Source of the DNA: Bacteroidota bacterium
GTDB lineage: Bacteria > Bacteroidota > Bacteroidia > Chitinophagales > Chitinophagaceae
Assembly (NCBI GenBank): GCA_023417815.1
Contig: JAEZEI010000052.1
Coordinates: forward strand, 124,001-188,000
Length of the DNA: 64,000 bases
Direction of reading: 5' to 3'
Shown: in pieces, positions 15,088 to 24,492 of the stretch
Layout: each line of letters begins with the position of its first letter
How positions within the stretch are numbered: the first letter of the stretch is position 1
The notes under the pieces: generated by a model
What the model saw: the letters and a program-made list of their open reading frames with translations, nothing else
What the model was told of the DNA's origin: nothing
Databases searched by the model: none
Position numbers and translations under genes: made by a program

Positions 15088-16506
15088 ATGGCAAGGTTAA
15101 AACTGAAGGGCAAAGAATTGAAAGCAATGGGATTTCCCGAAGGTGCATGGATAGGGGAAGCCATGAAGACCGCTGAGCGGTTATGGACACACAAGGAAAA
15201 GCAGCAGGCGTTTGAACGTCTTTCTGCTCTTGCACACGATCCGCAAGGTTTTATAAATGATCCTGAGCTGGGGCATATTGCCATGCTGCTCATACCTGAG
15301 GAAGATACCACCACGAAATTGCTGGCAGAGCAGGTCCCGGTTGAAGTGTTTGGTAAGGAATTCATTGAACCAGGAGCGTTTGCACAAATGAATATAGCTT
15401 CGCGCCTGCCGGTGGCGGTATCGGGTGCATTAATGCCCGATGCGCACCAGGGTTATGGTTTGCCGATCGGTGGAGTGCTTGCAACAGAAGATGCAGTGAT
15501 TCCCTATGCCGTTGGCGTGGACATCGGTTGCAGAATGTGCCTTTCTGTTTTTGATATTCCCGTACAGCATCTGAAGAATGAGCGCAGCAGGTTTGCTCAT
15601 ATCCTTGAAACCTCAACATTGTTCGGTGCAGGAAAAGAATTCTCCTCTCCTGAAGATCATGATGTTCTTTATAACAAAGCCTTTAACGAGATCAGCATGC
15701 TGGGGCCGCTGCGGCAGAAAGCGGTAAAGCAGGCAGGCTCTTCCGGTTCAGGAAATCATTTTGTTGAATTTGGCGAAGTGGAGATCCATGCGGGTAATGA
15801 TCTCGGGCTGTCGCCGGGAAGATATACCGGGCTGCTTTCTCATTCCGGGTCGCGTGCATTGGGAGCAGGTATTGCGTCACACTATACGCGCGTTGCGGCG
15901 AAGAAGCGTCGTCTTCCTAAGGAGGCGACCCATCTTGCCTGGTTAATGCTGAACGAAGAAGAAGGCGCGGAATATTGGGAGGCCATGAATCTTGCAGGCG
16001 AATATGCAAGCGCCTGCCATCATATCATCCATAATAAGATTGCAAAAGCGCTCGGGGTTACCCCGCTAAGGATGATAGAGAACCATCACAATTTTGCATG
16101 GAAGGAAATTCATGGCAATAAGGAAGTGATCGTTCACCGTAAGGGTGCAACCCCTGCGGCACCGGGAGTGTTTGGTATCATCCCGGGTTCGATGACTGCT
16201 CCAGGTTTCATTGTTTCGGGGAAAGGGCATGAAGGTTCGCTTCATTCTGCATCGCATGGCGCCGGCAGGAGAATGAGCAGGAACCAGGCGCTCGCAACAT
16301 TCAGCATCAACATGCTTAGGGATGTATTGAAACAGAATGATGTAATGCTCATCGGCGGTGGAATGGATGAAAGCCCCATGGCATATAAGGATATTGAAGA
16401 TGTAATGCAGGCCCAACAGGACCTGGTTAAGGTTGAAGGAAAATTCTTTCCGTCAATTGTAAGAATGGATGATGCTGCACCGAGGAAAAGAGCATCCCGG
16501 AAGTAA
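15088..16506 (+). CDS. rtcB: RtcB-family RNA ligase
   Basis: 472 residues. RtcB joins RNA ends carrying 3'-phosphate or 2',3'-cyclic phosphate to 5'-OH ends, using GTP and Mn2+. Seen: MPDAHQGYGLPIGGV near residue 115, GVDIGCRM with the metal-binding Cys, GSGNHFVE, HNFAW, HRKGATPA, and SHGAGRRMSR, which contains the His that takes GMP. The length is typical. It starts 33 bases after the radical SAM gene and could share its message. No archease or RtcA gene is adjacent. An RNA-end ligase next to a LigT-like protein suggests RNA repair, but this is inference. Confidence 0.94.
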   Translation: MARLKLKGKELKAMGFPEGAWIGEAMKTAERLWTHKEKQQAFERLSALAHDPQGFINDPELGHIAMLLIPEEDTTTKLLAEQVPVEVFGKEFIEPGAFAQMNIASRLPVAVSGALMPDAHQGYGLPIGGVLATEDAVIPYAVGVDIGCRMCLSVFDIPVQHLKNERSRFAHILETSTLFGAGKEFSSPEDHDVLYNKAFNEISMLGPLRQKAVKQAGSSGSGNHFVEFGEVEIHAGNDLGLSPGRYTGLLSHSGSRALGAGIASHYTRVAAKKRRLPKEATHLAWLMLNEEEGAEYWEAMNLAGEYASACHHIIHNKIAKALGVTPLRMIENHHNFAWKEIHGNKEVIVHRKGATPAAPGVFGIIPGSMTAPGFIVSGKGHEGSLHSASHGAGRRMSRNQALATFSINMLRDVLKQNDVMLIGGGMDESPMAYKDIEDVMQAQQDLVKVEGKFFPSIVRMDDAAPRKRASRK

Positions 16507-16507
16507 T

Positions 16508-16610
16508 GTTTCCCGCAGATCCTCGCAAATGATCCGCAGATTTTCATAGTTCTATTTTGCTGACATTCTGCAGATATTTGCGGGAAAATCTTCTGGAATC
16601 TGCGGGAAGC
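16508..16610. repeat. Repeat family A, complete copy
   Basis: From GTTTCCCGCAGAT to ATCTGCGGGAAGC, about 103 bp, with an extra internal TTTGCGGGAAAATC that gives the copy a second partial right end. It occupies most of the gap between rtcB and the kinase gene. Confidence 0.7.
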
Positions 16611-16677
16611 CTTAACAAATGCATTTCTGCTTCTCGGCAAGAATATCAAAGGAAGGAAATACCTTATTTTTACCCCG

Positions 16678-18138
16678 ATGAGCATCCCTAAGGTTACAGA
16701 AGAGATCAGCGAATTATACAGGTCCCATTTTGGAAACAGTCCTTCCTCAATTCATAAACTGCCGGAGAGCGGCAGCGACCGGTTCTATTTCAGGGTGAAA
16801 GGGAACCCGGGCTGCATTGCAACAATAAACGAGAACACCAGGGAGAATGAAACATTTGTTTACTTCACCAGGGTTTTTAGAGAAGCAGGTATTCCCGTTC
16901 CGGAAGTATATGCGGTGAGCAATGGTAAAAAGTTATACCTGCAGGAAGACCTGGGAAATGAATCGCTTCTAACGGTGCTGGACAGGGAAGGTCATACCGG
17001 CCATGTAAAGGAACTATACATGAAAAGCCTCGCCAGTCTTGCGCGTATGCAGGTGGCTGGTGCCGGGAAGATCGACTTCACCAAATGCATAACCAGCCAG
17101 GAATTCGGGAAGCAGGCCATCCTGAATGATCTCCTCTATTTTAAGTACTACTTCCTGGACACACTTAAACATCCTTATGATAAAGAGCAATTACTTCGCG
17201 ATTTTGAATCACTGAGTGAAAACCTTGCTGCAGGTAATAGCGGGTACTTTTTGTTCCGTGATTTTCAATCCAGGAATATCATGGTTAAGAATGATGAAGT
17301 ATTCTTCATCGATTACCAGGGCGGAATGAAGGGCGCATTGCAGTATGATGTGGCCTCACTTCTATGGCAGGCGAGGGCAACCCTTCCCACGCAGTGGAAG
17401 AGAGACTTGCTGCAATTTTATTATGAGGAAGTAAATAAACTTATCCCGGGCATTCCGGCTTTCGGAACATTTAAAGAACAGTACGAAGGATATGTGCTTA
17501 TAAGATTACTGCAGGTGTTGGGGGCATACGGCTTCAGGGGATTGTTTGAACGGAAAGCCCATTTTCTTGCGAGCCTGCCACTGGCCCTCGCAAACCTTAC
17601 AGAATTCCTTGGAAACTATTCCCCAATGGACACCCCTGAATTCAACCGCATATTAGAATTTGTTTCCGGGGATGAAGTGAAAAAGCGCTTCGAGATCCCA
17701 CGTGCGAACAGCGCTACACCGCTAACGGTTTCCATAAACAGTTTTTCCTTCATCCAGCGTGGATACCCGCCGGATGTATCGGGCAATGGCGGCGGTTTTG
17801 TTTTTGACTGCCGTGGATTGCTGAACCCAGGTAGGATCGATGAGTATAAGGCACTTACCGGTCGCGACAAGCCTGTGCAGGATTATATTGAACAGCAAAC
17901 CAAAATGAACGATTTTCTGCAAAGCGTTTATAATGTGGTGGATATTGCCGTGGAAGATTATATACGCCGGGATTTCAATAGCCTGGTGGTAAACTTTGGC
18001 TGCACCGGGGGAAGGCACAGGAGCGTTTATGCCGCCGATGCGCTGGCAAGGCACTTAAGAAATAAGTATGGGGTCAGGACAATCGTTTCCCACCTCGAAC
18101 AAAATATCCAGGAAGTAAAAGAATGCCCCTACCCGTGA
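16678..18138 (+). CDS. Sugar kinase (AmgK/APH-like) fused to a RapZ C-terminal domain
   Basis: 486 residues in two parts. Residues ~20-330 form an aminoglycoside-phosphotransferase-fold kinase, with the catalytic loop FRDFQSRNIM (the RDxxxxN form also used in AmgK-type kinases) and the metal motif FIDYQGG. Residues ~350-486 match the C-terminal domain of RapZ, with FDCRGLLNPGR and the signature loop GCTGGRHRSV. The next gene overlaps by 16 bases and encodes a MurU-like uridylyltransferase. In Pseudomonas AmgK phosphorylates MurNAc and MurU makes UDP-MurNAc from it. In E. coli the RapZ C-terminal domain senses glucosamine-6-phosphate. The fusion therefore points to cell-wall sugar recycling with built-in sensing (inference). 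Confidence 0.85.
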   Translation: MSIPKVTEEISELYRSHFGNSPSSIHKLPESGSDRFYFRVKGNPGCIATINENTRENETFVYFTRVFREAGIPVPEVYAVSNGKKLYLQEDLGNESLLTVLDREGHTGHVKELYMKSLASLARMQVAGAGKIDFTKCITSQEFGKQAILNDLLYFKYYFLDTLKHPYDKEQLLRDFESLSENLAAGNSGYFLFRDFQSRNIMVKNDEVFFIDYQGGMKGALQYDVASLLWQARATLPTQWKRDLLQFYYEEVNKLIPGIPAFGTFKEQYEGYVLIRLLQVLGAYGFRGLFERKAHFLASLPLALANLTEFLGNYSPMDTPEFNRILEFVSGDEVKKRFEIPRANSATPLTVSINSFSFIQRGYPPDVSGNGGGFVFDCRGLLNPGRIDEYKALTGRDKPVQDYIEQQTKMNDFLQSVYNVVDIAVEDYIRRDFNSLVVNFGCTGGRHRSVYAADALARHLRNKYGVRTIVSHLEQNIQEVKECPYP

Positions 18139-18854
18139 ACGTAACCAAGGCAATCATCTTCTCCGCAGGGCTCGGTACCAGGTTCAAACCCTGGACAGAT
18201 CACCATCCCAAGGCCTTGGCCATCATCAACGGGAAAAGCCTGCTTCAACGTAATGTTGAATATCTTCAGCAATATGGAATAACCGATGTTGTTGTGAATG
18301 TTCATCATTTTGCCGGCCAGGTGGAAGAAGCAATACAAGAGTCGAAAGGATGGGGGAGCAGTATCACCATCAGTGATGAGAGAAACGAATTACTGGAAAC
18401 CGGTGGCGGATTATTGCATGCGGCGCCCTTGCTGAAAGGCCATCGATTTATTTCCCTGAATGTTGATATCCTGACTGATCTTGATATTAACCGGTTGCTT
18501 GCCTTCCACCTTAAAAGATCTGCATTGGTTTCATTTGGCATTACCAACCGTAAAACCTCGAGGAATTTTTTATTCGATAACAGCAACAGGCTTTCAGGCT
18601 GGGTGAATTCAGCGACGGGTGAAGAAAAGATCGTCAGGGAGGGAGAACTTCATCCAATGGCGTACAGTTGTGTAAGCATTTATGAACCGGGATTCCTTGA
18701 TCTCATCCCGCAGCGCGGTAAATTTTCAGTTACAGAACCTTTCCTTGCCCTCGCCCCGGATCATCCCATTTATGGAATGGATCATTCCGGCAACAGGTTC
18801 ATTGATGTGGGAAAACCGGAGAGTGTGGCGTTAGCGGAAAAGATGTTTCAGTAA
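18123..18854 (+). CDS. MurU-like nucleotidyltransferase (MurNAc-1-P uridylyltransferase type)
   Basis: 243 residues of the GT-A nucleotidyltransferase fold. The nucleotide-binding signature SAGLGTRFKPWTDHHPKAL is at residues ~13-31. ETGGGLLHA, the base-binding block, is near residue 90, and the metal-binding Asp lies in SLNVDILTD near residue 115. A second metal Asp is likely in FIDVGKPE near the C-terminus. The gene starts inside the end of the kinase-RapZ gene, so translation is coupled. Together they would make UDP-MurNAc from recycled sugar, bypassing de novo synthesis and the target of fosfomycin. Hexose-1-phosphate specificity cannot be read from the sequence. Confidence 0.85.
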   Translation: MPLPVNVTKAIIFSAGLGTRFKPWTDHHPKALAIINGKSLLQRNVEYLQQYGITDVVVNVHHFAGQVEEAIQESKGWGSSITISDERNELLETGGGLLHAAPLLKGHRFISLNVDILTDLDINRLLAFHLKRSALVSFGITNRKTSRNFLFDNSNRLSGWVNSATGEEKIVREGELHPMAYSCVSIYEPGFLDLIPQRGKFSVTEPFLALAPDHPIYGMDHSGNRFIDVGKPESVALAEKMFQ

Positions 18855-18901
18855 ATCAGCGCCGCCATCAGCGTGTCAATCTTCTTAAATCTGCGGGAAG
18901 C
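18854..18901. repeat. Repeat family A, right-half copy
   Basis: ATCAGCG... followed by ATCTGCGGGAAGC. Only the right half is present, and it directly abuts the 3' end of the outer-membrane protein gene on the other strand. Confidence 0.55.
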
Positions 18902-18902
18902 T

Positions 18903-21245
18903 TTATATCCCCTCAGGCATTGCAGGGAATCCTTGCTTCTCTTCCTTAGGTTTTATTCCGAAGTTGTAACGGAACGTCAATCCAACCCTTCTTGTATCAT
19001 TAAAACGTTTTCCCTTTGCGTTCACGGTTCCCTGCTGCAATGCGAACTCGTATTGATTTGTGAGAAAGATATCATTGATGGCTAAAATGATGTTGCCCTT
19101 TCTTTTCATCACCGCTTTGTTCACCGAAAGGTTAGCTGATCCGAATGAGTTAAGCTCGTAAAAATTCTGGAACCCACGCAAACGCATGAACGAACTGCTG
19201 CTTACGGTCAGGGTCGGGTTCACTTTCAGGTTGTGATACATAAAGAATACCCAGCTTCCCCTTTTATAATTAAGCGGGCTGCCCTGGTAAAAACCTTTGA
19301 AATGGTTCTGGTTGTATTGGGTGCCGGCGTAGAAGAAATATTTTCCACCTGGCGGAATACCACCTGCGAGCCTGATATATAATTCCCTGTTCGATCCCAG
19401 GTTGTCGTAAGTGCGATAGGCGATCTTTGAAACATCATCCTGGTAGGTCACATTGGTGAATATATCTTTCGTTTCATTTATACCTATCGTGGCCACAGGA
19501 TATTCCATGGCAGTCACATTGAATTCATACGTGTTGGTGAATTGCGGCTTCAGTTCCGGGTTGCCTACATCATAAAGGAACTGGTCAACATACCTGGGAA
19601 ACGGGTTCAGGATCTCGTAATATGGCCGCGATATACTCCTGCGAAGAATGATATTCCCGGTTAACTGGAATCCGAAAAGTTTGAAGAGGTCTCTTCTCAG
19701 GAACAAATAAGGGAAGAGGTCGGTGCGGTTAATGGCCAGGGTGGTGTCCGATGGAAATTGTTGTATTCCCCTGATATCGGTGGTTTCCATGCGCAACCCA
19801 GGTTTTACGACAAGCTTGCCGAACTGCTTTGCCACCTGCAGGTACAGAGAACTAACATTCTCCCTGTAACGGAACCTGTTCGTCTGGAAGCTGTCGAGCT
19901 CCATTCCTGAGCCTTTATCCAGTTCATAATATGCTGAATTCCGGCTGCGTGAACCGATGAACTTTCCACCGCTCTCAATCGTAATTCCATTCTTTAGTTT
20001 GAACACGGCATCAGTCTGTAATACAAGAATATTCTTTCGCGACCTGCTTTCCCCATCGCCAAAGACCGCGACGCCCTGTTGAGGAAGATCATTATGGTAT
20101 GCCTGCTCATTGTTGCTGCGGAAAAAATTAAGATCGGCGGAAGTGGTCCACTCACTTCCCAGCGAATCGATCTTAAGCTTTGAATGGAAATTATTCCCGA
20201 AATAGACTGACCGTGTCTCGTTGTTAATATGAGAATGAATGGAATTGTTGAAAGGTGATGAAACAAGCACCTGGTTATAGGCGTGGCTCTTATTGAAATT
20301 CAGTGGTAGCCTTCCATCATAGCCGATAGAGAATTTTTCCGACAACTGCACATCAATTCCGGCGCTCAGGTAATGATTCTGCGAAGGGTAGGTGGTATAG
20401 CTCTCCTGGTTGATCGTTGAATTATCGAAGTTGATGAACCGTTGGGTAGACAGGTCTTCAAAGTTCTTTCGCCTGGTGAACTGGTAGGAAAGATAGCTTG
20501 TTATCTTATCATTCCCTTTATTCAGGTTGAACCCGGTTGTTGCGGTACCATACTTTCCCTGGAAATATCCTGCGTTCACGCTTCCACTCATGCCGAGCTT
20601 CACCCCTTTCTTTAGTACAATGTTCACGATACCGCCTGAACTGGATGCATCAAATTTTGCCGAAGGACTTCTGAGTATTTCGATCCTTGTTACGGCGTTG
20701 GCAGGGAGGCTTTTCAAAAGCGATGCAAGGTCTGCCGCGCTGAGTTTCATGTCCCGCCCGTTGATCTGTATGGTTGCAGGAGTGGCGCTGGTGAGGTAAA
20801 CATTTCCTTCCTGGTCTACGATCGCGCCAGGGGTCTTTTCAAGGATCTCGTATGCATTGGTGCTGCTTTCAGAAAGTACTTCTGCATCTACAACGGTCTT
20901 ATCATCATCCTGCCTGATGAGCGGCTTTCGTGCTACTATGGTTATGTTCCCAAGCTCTGTTGTGGTCTTCTTCATCCCTACGTCAATATGGATGTCTTCA
21001 TCCGCAACAAAGATGCTGTCGGAATGATCCATATAACCGGCGCCGGTTACCAGCAGGTAATATTTACCCGGGCTAACCGAAAAGGAATCCGATATGATGA
21101 TGAGTTTTTTCTGGGTGCTGTTGTTGCCGGTAAGCGTAACCGTGAATGGTGCAGCTTCCTGGCTGCCCGAAACCGAAACAGTGACCTGCTGGCAGAAGGC
21201 CAGCGCCGGAAGAACCAGGAAAAAGGTTAGTAGAATTCTAAGCAT
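18903..21245 (-). CDS. Outer-membrane beta-barrel protein, TonB-dependent-receptor-like
   Basis: About 780 residues. A signal peptide (MLRILLTFFLVLPALAFCQ) is followed by a small beta-sandwich domain, then a plug-like domain (residues ~110-220: ILEKTPGAIVDQEGNVYL, IQINGRDMKL, ITRIEILR-type and SGGIVNIVLKK) and a long barrel rich in aromatic strand ends. This layout fits the outer-membrane barrel family common in Bacteroidota that lacks a classic TonB box. The substrate is unknown. A terminator at 21250-21281 separates it from the adaptor gene upstream. MTALFI is an alternative start six codons earlier, overlapping that hairpin. Confidence 0.85.
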   Translation of the reverse strand: MLRILLTFFLVLPALAFCQQVTVSVSGSQEAAPFTVTLTGNNSTQKKLIIISDSFSVSPGKYYLLVTGAGYMDHSDSIFVADEDIHIDVGMKKTTTELGNITIVARKPLIRQDDDKTVVDAEVLSESSTNAYEILEKTPGAIVDQEGNVYLTSATPATIQINGRDMKLSAADLASLLKSLPANAVTRIEILRSPSAKFDASSSGGIVNIVLKKGVKLGMSGSVNAGYFQGKYGTATTGFNLNKGNDKITSYLSYQFTRRKNFEDLSTQRFINFDNSTINQESYTTYPSQNHYLSAGIDVQLSEKFSIGYDGRLPLNFNKSHAYNQVLVSSPFNNSIHSHINNETRSVYFGNNFHSKLKIDSLGSEWTTSADLNFFRSNNEQAYHNDLPQQGVAVFGDGESRSRKNILVLQTDAVFKLKNGITIESGGKFIGSRSRNSAYYELDKGSGMELDSFQTNRFRYRENVSSLYLQVAKQFGKLVVKPGLRMETTDIRGIQQFPSDTTLAINRTDLFPYLFLRRDLFKLFGFQLTGNIILRRSISRPYYEILNPFPRYVDQFLYDVGNPELKPQFTNTYEFNVTAMEYPVATIGINETKDIFTNVTYQDDVSKIAYRTYDNLGSNRELYIRLAGGIPPGGKYFFYAGTQYNQNHFKGFYQGSPLNYKRGSWVFFMYHNLKVNPTLTVSSSSFMRLRGFQNFYELNSFGSANLSVNKAVMKRKGNIILAINDIFLTNQYEFALQQGTVNAKGKRFNDTRRVGLTFRYNFGIKPKEEKQGFPAMPEGI

Positions 21246-21249
21246 AATA

Positions 21250-21281
21250 AATAAGGCTGTCAAATTAATGACAGCCTTTCG
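21250..21281 (-). terminator. Terminator after the periplasmic adaptor gene
   Basis: AAGGCTGTCA (21253-21262) pairs perfectly with TGACAGCCTT (21269-21278) across a 6-base loop. On the minus strand it is followed by TTATTTATT. It suggests that the TolC/adaptor message ends here and that the barrel gene is transcribed separately. Confidence 0.65.
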
Positions 21282-21308
21282 AATGTAAAATGTTAAATCA
21301 GTTTATTA

Positions 21309-22652
21309 TCAATCTTTTCCGAACAGGTCTTTCTTCTCAACCTTTTTCACTTCCGTGCCGGGTTTCAGCGTCTTGCTCACTACATCATAAGGGCCCGTAA
21401 CGATCTCTTCCCCTCCTTTCAATCCTTCAGTGATCTCGATATGGTTGATATCCTGGATACCCGTTTTCACTTTCACTTTCGTTACCTTTTTATCCGCTCC
21501 CACAACAAATACCACTTCATCAAGTTCATCAATGTTCACCGTGGCGTTTTCATCAGTTTTCTTTTTGCCGGAGGTTCCGGTGGAATCATTCCGTTCACGT
21601 GTAGTCACTGCATTTATTGGAACGCTCACCACGTCCCTGCGAGTTTCTGTCTGGATGTCCGCAGTGGCATTCATCCCGGGCCTGAACGGAAAGGAGCCTT
21701 TTCCAAGCAGGTCCATATAACTTTCAGGCAATAACCGGATATAAACTTTGTACTGGGTAACGTCTGTGCTCGTAGCTGCCATGGCATTCGCGCTTGCCGC
21801 ACCGGTATTGCTGCTGGCTATCTGGGTTACGATGCCTTTGAATTTCTTGCCGGTATAGGCGTCAATGGTCACTTCCGCGGTTTGTCCAAGCTTCACTTTC
21901 GGAACATCATTCTCTCCCACATCCACACGCACTTCAATCTTCGACATATCTGCAATGCGCAGCATTTCAGTTCCCGCCATCATATTGCTTCCTACAACCC
22001 TTTCACCTTTTTTTACGCTCAGGAGGCTGATCACCCCATCCATAGGTGCCACAACTGCTGTCCTGCTAAGATCTTTATTTGCTTTATTAAGGTTTGCGCG
22101 TGCACTCTGAACCGAGGCCTGGCCGCTGCGGATACCCTGCACGGCTGCATTGTAATTTGCCTGTGCCGCCTTGTAGTTCGCTTCAGCAACAGTGAACTCG
22201 CTCAGGCTGATCACCTTGTCGTCGTAAAGCTTCTTCTGCATATCATAGGTGCGCTTCGCCTGTTCAAGCTGCGCTTCAAGAGCCTTCAGGGCAGCCTGTG
22301 AATTGGCCACCTGGGCCTGGCTCTGGGCTACACCGCTTGCTGCCTGGTCGCGCTGAATGCTGTAGATATCTGCATAGATACGCGCAAGCAACTGCCCACG
22401 CTTCACCGTATCGCCTTCCTGCACGGTGAGTTCTACGATCTCCCCGCTTATATCAGGACTAACCTTCACTTCTATTTCAGGATATACCTTTCCGCTGGCA
22501 TTCACCACTTCCGTGATGGTTCTTTTCTCTGCCTTTTCCGCTGTTACCTTTATGCCTTCGGCCTTGCCAAATGCTCCCATCTTACTTAGTACTATAAGCA
22601 GTACTACCAGTATGCCTATAGAGATCAGGATCCATTTTGTTTTTTTGTTCAT
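21309..22652 (-). CDS. Efflux periplasmic adaptor subunit (HlyD/MacA type)
   Basis: 447 residues with an N-terminal membrane anchor (KTKWILISIGILVVLLIVLSK). A first lipoyl-like half (GEIVELTVQEGDTVKRGQLLARI), a long coiled-coil hairpin (residues ~100-190, repeated QA.. and KAL.. heptads), the second lipoyl half (APMDGVISLLSVKKGERV) and a beta-barrel region follow. It bridges an inner-membrane pump to TolC. The C-terminal part (EGLKGGEEIVTGPYDVVSKTL) resembles MacA, which partners an ABC transporter. It lies 162 bases downstream of a TolC gene on the same strand, with a family A repeat between them. No pump gene is present nearby. Confidence 0.88.
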   Translation of the reverse strand: MNKKTKWILISIGILVVLLIVLSKMGAFGKAEGIKVTAEKAEKRTITEVVNASGKVYPEIEVKVSPDISGEIVELTVQEGDTVKRGQLLARIYADIYSIQRDQAASGVAQSQAQVANSQAALKALEAQLEQAKRTYDMQKKLYDDKVISLSEFTVAEANYKAAQANYNAAVQGIRSGQASVQSARANLNKANKDLSRTAVVAPMDGVISLLSVKKGERVVGSNMMAGTEMLRIADMSKIEVRVDVGENDVPKVKLGQTAEVTIDAYTGKKFKGIVTQIASSNTGAASANAMAATSTDVTQYKVYIRLLPESYMDLLGKGSFPFRPGMNATADIQTETRRDVVSVPINAVTTRERNDSTGTSGKKKTDENATVNIDELDEVVFVVGADKKVTKVKVKTGIQDINHIEITEGLKGGEEIVTGPYDVVSKTLKPGTEVKKVEKKDLFGKD

Positions 22653-22696
22653 ATTTCTAGTTTACCAATTTCTAATAAGCAATGCGTTAATAAATA

Positions 22697-22793
22697 GTTC
22701 CCGCAGATCTGCGCAGATCACTTCGCAGATGATCGCAGATTTACATTTTCAGCGTGAATCAGCGTTCACATCAGCGTAGATCTGCGGGAAACC
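22697..22793. repeat. Repeat family A, complete copy
   Basis: GTTCCCGCAGATCTGCGCAG at the left and TAGATCTGCGGGAAACC at the right, with internal CAGCGTGAATCAGCG. It stands between the TolC and adaptor genes of one likely operon, so the element is probably transcribed and could fold into a long hairpin in the message. Confidence 0.7.
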
Positions 22794-22814
22794 TTTTTAT
22801 TTCAAATGTTTCAT

Positions 22815-24242
22815 TTACAATGTTAATCCCTGGCCCTTATAAAACTCCAGCACCTTCATCCGGAATACATATTCGAAACGGCTGATCACATACTCCAGCC
22901 GGGCACGTAAAAGATTATTCTGGGTTGTTATCAGGTCAAAAGTACTCAGCATGCCCACATCAAAACGCTTGGTGGCATAACCGAAAGCCTGTTCATTCAC
23001 CTCAACGGTCTTCCTCGCTGCATTGAATTTTTCAAGCGCGGTGATTGCCGAAGTGTATGCCTGGTAAATATCCTGTTTCAGGTTCTGGTCATCCTGGAGC
23101 TGCTGAAGCTCCAGGGTATTATAATTCAGCTTGCTTCTTTCATAATTGCCGCGAAGACTTCCCCCGTTCAAAATAGGAACGGAAATGCTCAGGCCGATCG
23201 ACTGCCGGAAATTATCCGTGAGCTGGGTGCCATAAGGCGTTTTTGCATATTGGGGCAGCACATAGGGCTGCAGGGGAAATACATCGTAGGTATTGCCGCC
23301 GATAGTTACATTACCTACGGGCACATTCACAATGCTGGAACCCGTAATGCTCATAGCCTGGTTGTTATAGGCCGTACCCAGGCTGCCGAAGGCGCTGAGG
23401 GTTGGATACATCGAGCCCTTTGCGGCGGAAATATTATATCCTGCTGCTTTCAGCCGGTAGGTATTCACTTTCTGGAGCGGCTGATTCTGCAAAGCAAGCT
23501 GGTAAACATATTCCGGTTGCAGGTCGGCAATTGGCTGCAGAGGGATGGATTCCACCGGTGGTGCATCCACTTCAAACGGTGCAGCAGCATCAATGTTCAT
23601 GTATGATTTCAGCAGCAGCACCGCCTGCTCATAATTACCGCGCGCAGTATAATAATTAACGCTGTCGAGTGCGAGCTGGGCTTCAAGCTGGGTGGCATTC
23701 AGTGGGGGTAAGGCCCCTGCCTCCACCTGCTTGCGCGTATTTGTAAGCTGGGCCGTGGTTTGCTGCACCTGCAATAAGGTGATGTTCTGCTGTTCACGCG
23801 CCAGCAATACCTGCAGGTATGCATTTGCAGCGGTGAGGGCAATATCATTCTTCAGCTTTTCCACGTTGGCATGGGAAGCTTTCGATTCCCATTCGCTGGC
23901 AAGGATTGAATTCTTACGACTGTAGAAATTGAAGATGTCTACGCTCGACTGTAATTGCATATTGCTGGCCAGGTAACTTTGCGTGATCCGGTTAAAGGTC
24001 GTAGGGTCCTGGTTACTGCCCGAATTAAGGCTAGCCCCGGCGCTGAAATTCACCAGCGGCCACCTCGACCTTTCACTCTGCGTAAGGTTTGCATCCGCGA
24101 TCTTCGCCTGCACCTCTGCCTGCTTTACGCCCAGGTTATTCGCCATGGCATAATCCACCACCGTTCGCAGGTTCCATCGTTGCTGGGAAATACCATCCAG
24201 GCTAAGAAATATAAGTGCGAGTAAGAATAATGGCTTTGGCAT
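22815..24242 (-). CDS. TolC-family outer-membrane efflux protein
   Basis: 475 residues with a signal peptide (MPKPLFLLALIFLSLDGISQ). Two TolC-type repeats of long helices and strands are visible: ALTAANAYLQVLLAREQQNITLLQ, then LTNTRKQVEAGALPP, and in the second half QDIYQAYTSAITALEKFNAA, then GYATKRFDVGMLSTFDLITTQNNLLRA. These are the standard outer-membrane-factor signatures. It forms the outer channel for the adaptor encoded next. It starts the minus-strand unit, since the region upstream is non-coding. Confidence 0.9.
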   Translation of the reverse strand: MPKPLFLLALIFLSLDGISQQRWNLRTVVDYAMANNLGVKQAEVQAKIADANLTQSERSRWPLVNFSAGASLNSGSNQDPTTFNRITQSYLASNMQLQSSVDIFNFYSRKNSILASEWESKASHANVEKLKNDIALTAANAYLQVLLAREQQNITLLQVQQTTAQLTNTRKQVEAGALPPLNATQLEAQLALDSVNYYTARGNYEQAVLLLKSYMNIDAAAPFEVDAPPVESIPLQPIADLQPEYVYQLALQNQPLQKVNTYRLKAAGYNISAAKGSMYPTLSAFGSLGTAYNNQAMSITGSSIVNVPVGNVTIGGNTYDVFPLQPYVLPQYAKTPYGTQLTDNFRQSIGLSISVPILNGGSLRGNYERSKLNYNTLELQQLQDDQNLKQDIYQAYTSAITALEKFNAARKTVEVNEQAFGYATKRFDVGMLSTFDLITTQNNLLRARLEYVISRFEYVFRMKVLEFYKGQGLTL

Positions 24243-24310
24243 GCCGCAAAAATAGTTTATTAGTTTAATGGTTCATAGGTTCATTAGATGAGTGGTTTTA
24301 TTATTGGAAA

Positions 24311-24363
24311 CCTGCTTATTCTGCGAGATCAGCGAAACAATCTTCTTAAATCTGCGGGAAGCC
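24311..24363. repeat. Repeat family A, right-half copy
   Basis: CTGCGAGATCAGCG...ATCTGCGGGAAGCC. A second, weaker fragment (CCCGCTGATTT) follows at 24387-24422. The gap 24243-24753 holds these repeats, a family B palindrome and the cobalamin riboswitch; I see no gene in it. Confidence 0.55.
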
Positions 24364-24432
24364 TTACATGATGCAGATTAAAATCCTCCCGCTGATTTAA
24401 GGGGATTTTTGCCGCTGATTTGCATTTCGTTT

Positions 24433-24454
24433 GAGACGCAAAATCTTGCGTCTC
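24433..24454. repeat. Repeat family B palindrome
   Basis: GAGACGCAA-AATC-TTGCGTCTC, a perfect 9-bp inverted repeat. The same motif, as a 20-bp palindrome, is at 27358-27377, and a half copy is at 10803-10817. Confidence 0.6.
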
Positions 24455-24492
24455 TACTTTATACTAACGAACTTCCGTACATTCGCCCCGAA

